Source: Cladophialophora immunda (lineage: Eukaryota > Ascomycota > Eurotiomycetes > Chaetothyriales > Herpotrichiellaceae). Taken from it: a stretch of DNA of 64,000 nucleotides. Position 1 is the stretch's first letter. Each line of letters starts with the position of its first letter. The position numbers and the translations under genes are program-made. Location: the NCBI RefSeq assembly GCF_000835495.1, contig NW_015622545.1, positions 1,938,777-2,002,776 of the forward strand, written 5' to 3'. Of this stretch, positions 63,901 through 64,000 are shown in pieces. The notes beneath the pieces are model-generated. The model had not been told where the DNA came from, ran no database searches, and was given only the letters and a program-made list of their open reading frames with translations.

Positions 63901-64000
63901 AAACCTTGCCTTGGCGCACGTGACCAGATCCCCACCGGGAAATTCTTGGCCTGCGAAACCCGAACTTTTTTTTCTTCAGCGGACTCTTGTAGCCAGGACT
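60904..64000. other. Gene-poor end of the window
   Basis: About 3.1 kb with no frame that looks coding. It contains an AP-1/Gcn4-like TGACTCA motif near 61779, a 11-G run near 63519-63530 and several short overlapping frames that I regard as noise. A gene starting beyond the window, or a decayed one, cannot be ruled out. Confidence 0.4.
60963..60980. repeat. (GA)9 microsatellite
   Basis: Perfect GA dinucleotide run, 18 nt, about 60 bp upstream of the small ORF's start codon. On the transcribed strand it reads TC, common in fungal 5' regions. Confidence 0.9.

Noticed and set aside
59544..64000. Transposon or virus-derived element in the tail
   Set aside because: No transposase, reverse transcriptase or long terminal or inverted repeats were found by eye.

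Overview
This is a window of nuclear DNA from a filamentous ascomycete (Pezizomycotina). The evidence is the gene set, the short introns (mostly 45-130 nt, with GTaagt-type donors and CTaac/CTgac-like branch sites), a fungal-type Zn2Cys6 regulator, a bZIP/DUF3425 regulator, and the assimilatory nitrate genes. Gene content and style would fit Eurotiomycetes, possibly the Chaetothyriales side, but I cannot fix the order from sequence alone. I see no bacterial-type operons, CRISPR arrays or complete transposons.

Layout. 1-6 kb: AP-1 clathrin adaptor sigma subunit, the Pol III repressor Maf1, and an intron-bearing tRNA-Asp on the minus strand. 6-15.5 kb (accessory-looking): a long coiled-coil protein, a broken gene of unknown family, a cytochrome P450, a frameshifted and an intact F-box-like gene that look like paralogues, and a bZIP/DUF3425 regulator. 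16-25 kb (core): the ER P5A ATPase Spf1 and glutaminyl-tRNA synthetase, head to head, then the FYVE protein Vac1/Pep7. 26-34 kb: a possible kinetochore (CENP-L/Fta1-like) protein, a frameshifted DUF7924 gene, an MDR-type oxidoreductase and a leucine-rich-repeat protein. 36-46 kb: an ASPM-like CH/IQ protein, Ero1, a Zn2Cys6 regulator and a VPS62-like membrane protein. 46-54.6 kb: nitrite reductase (niiA) and nitrate reductase (niaD) in tandem on the minus strand, with GATA elements and an exact NirA-type motif between them. 56-64 kb: a pseudokinase gene that appears to splice onto a C2H2 zinc-finger exon, a truncated amino-acid transporter, one small intronless ORF, then about 3 kb with no recognisable gene.

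How the genes work together. The one clear pathway is nitrate assimilation: niaD makes nitrite and niiA reduces it to ammonium. Vac1, AP-1 sigma and the VPS62-like protein concern endomembrane traffic; Spf1 and Ero1 concern ER function. Otherwise the neighbours look unrelated.

The most notable pattern is that the core genes, some over 3 kb long, read through without a break, whereas four accessory loci (8.6-9.5, 12.5-13.0, 27.9-29.0 and 59.1-59.6 kb) carry frameshifts, an in-frame stop, a missing splice acceptor or a truncation. This points to real gene decay rather than poor sequence. The most unusual intact locus is the pseudokinase-C2H2 gene at 56.1-57.9 kb. I found no convincing new multi-gene system.
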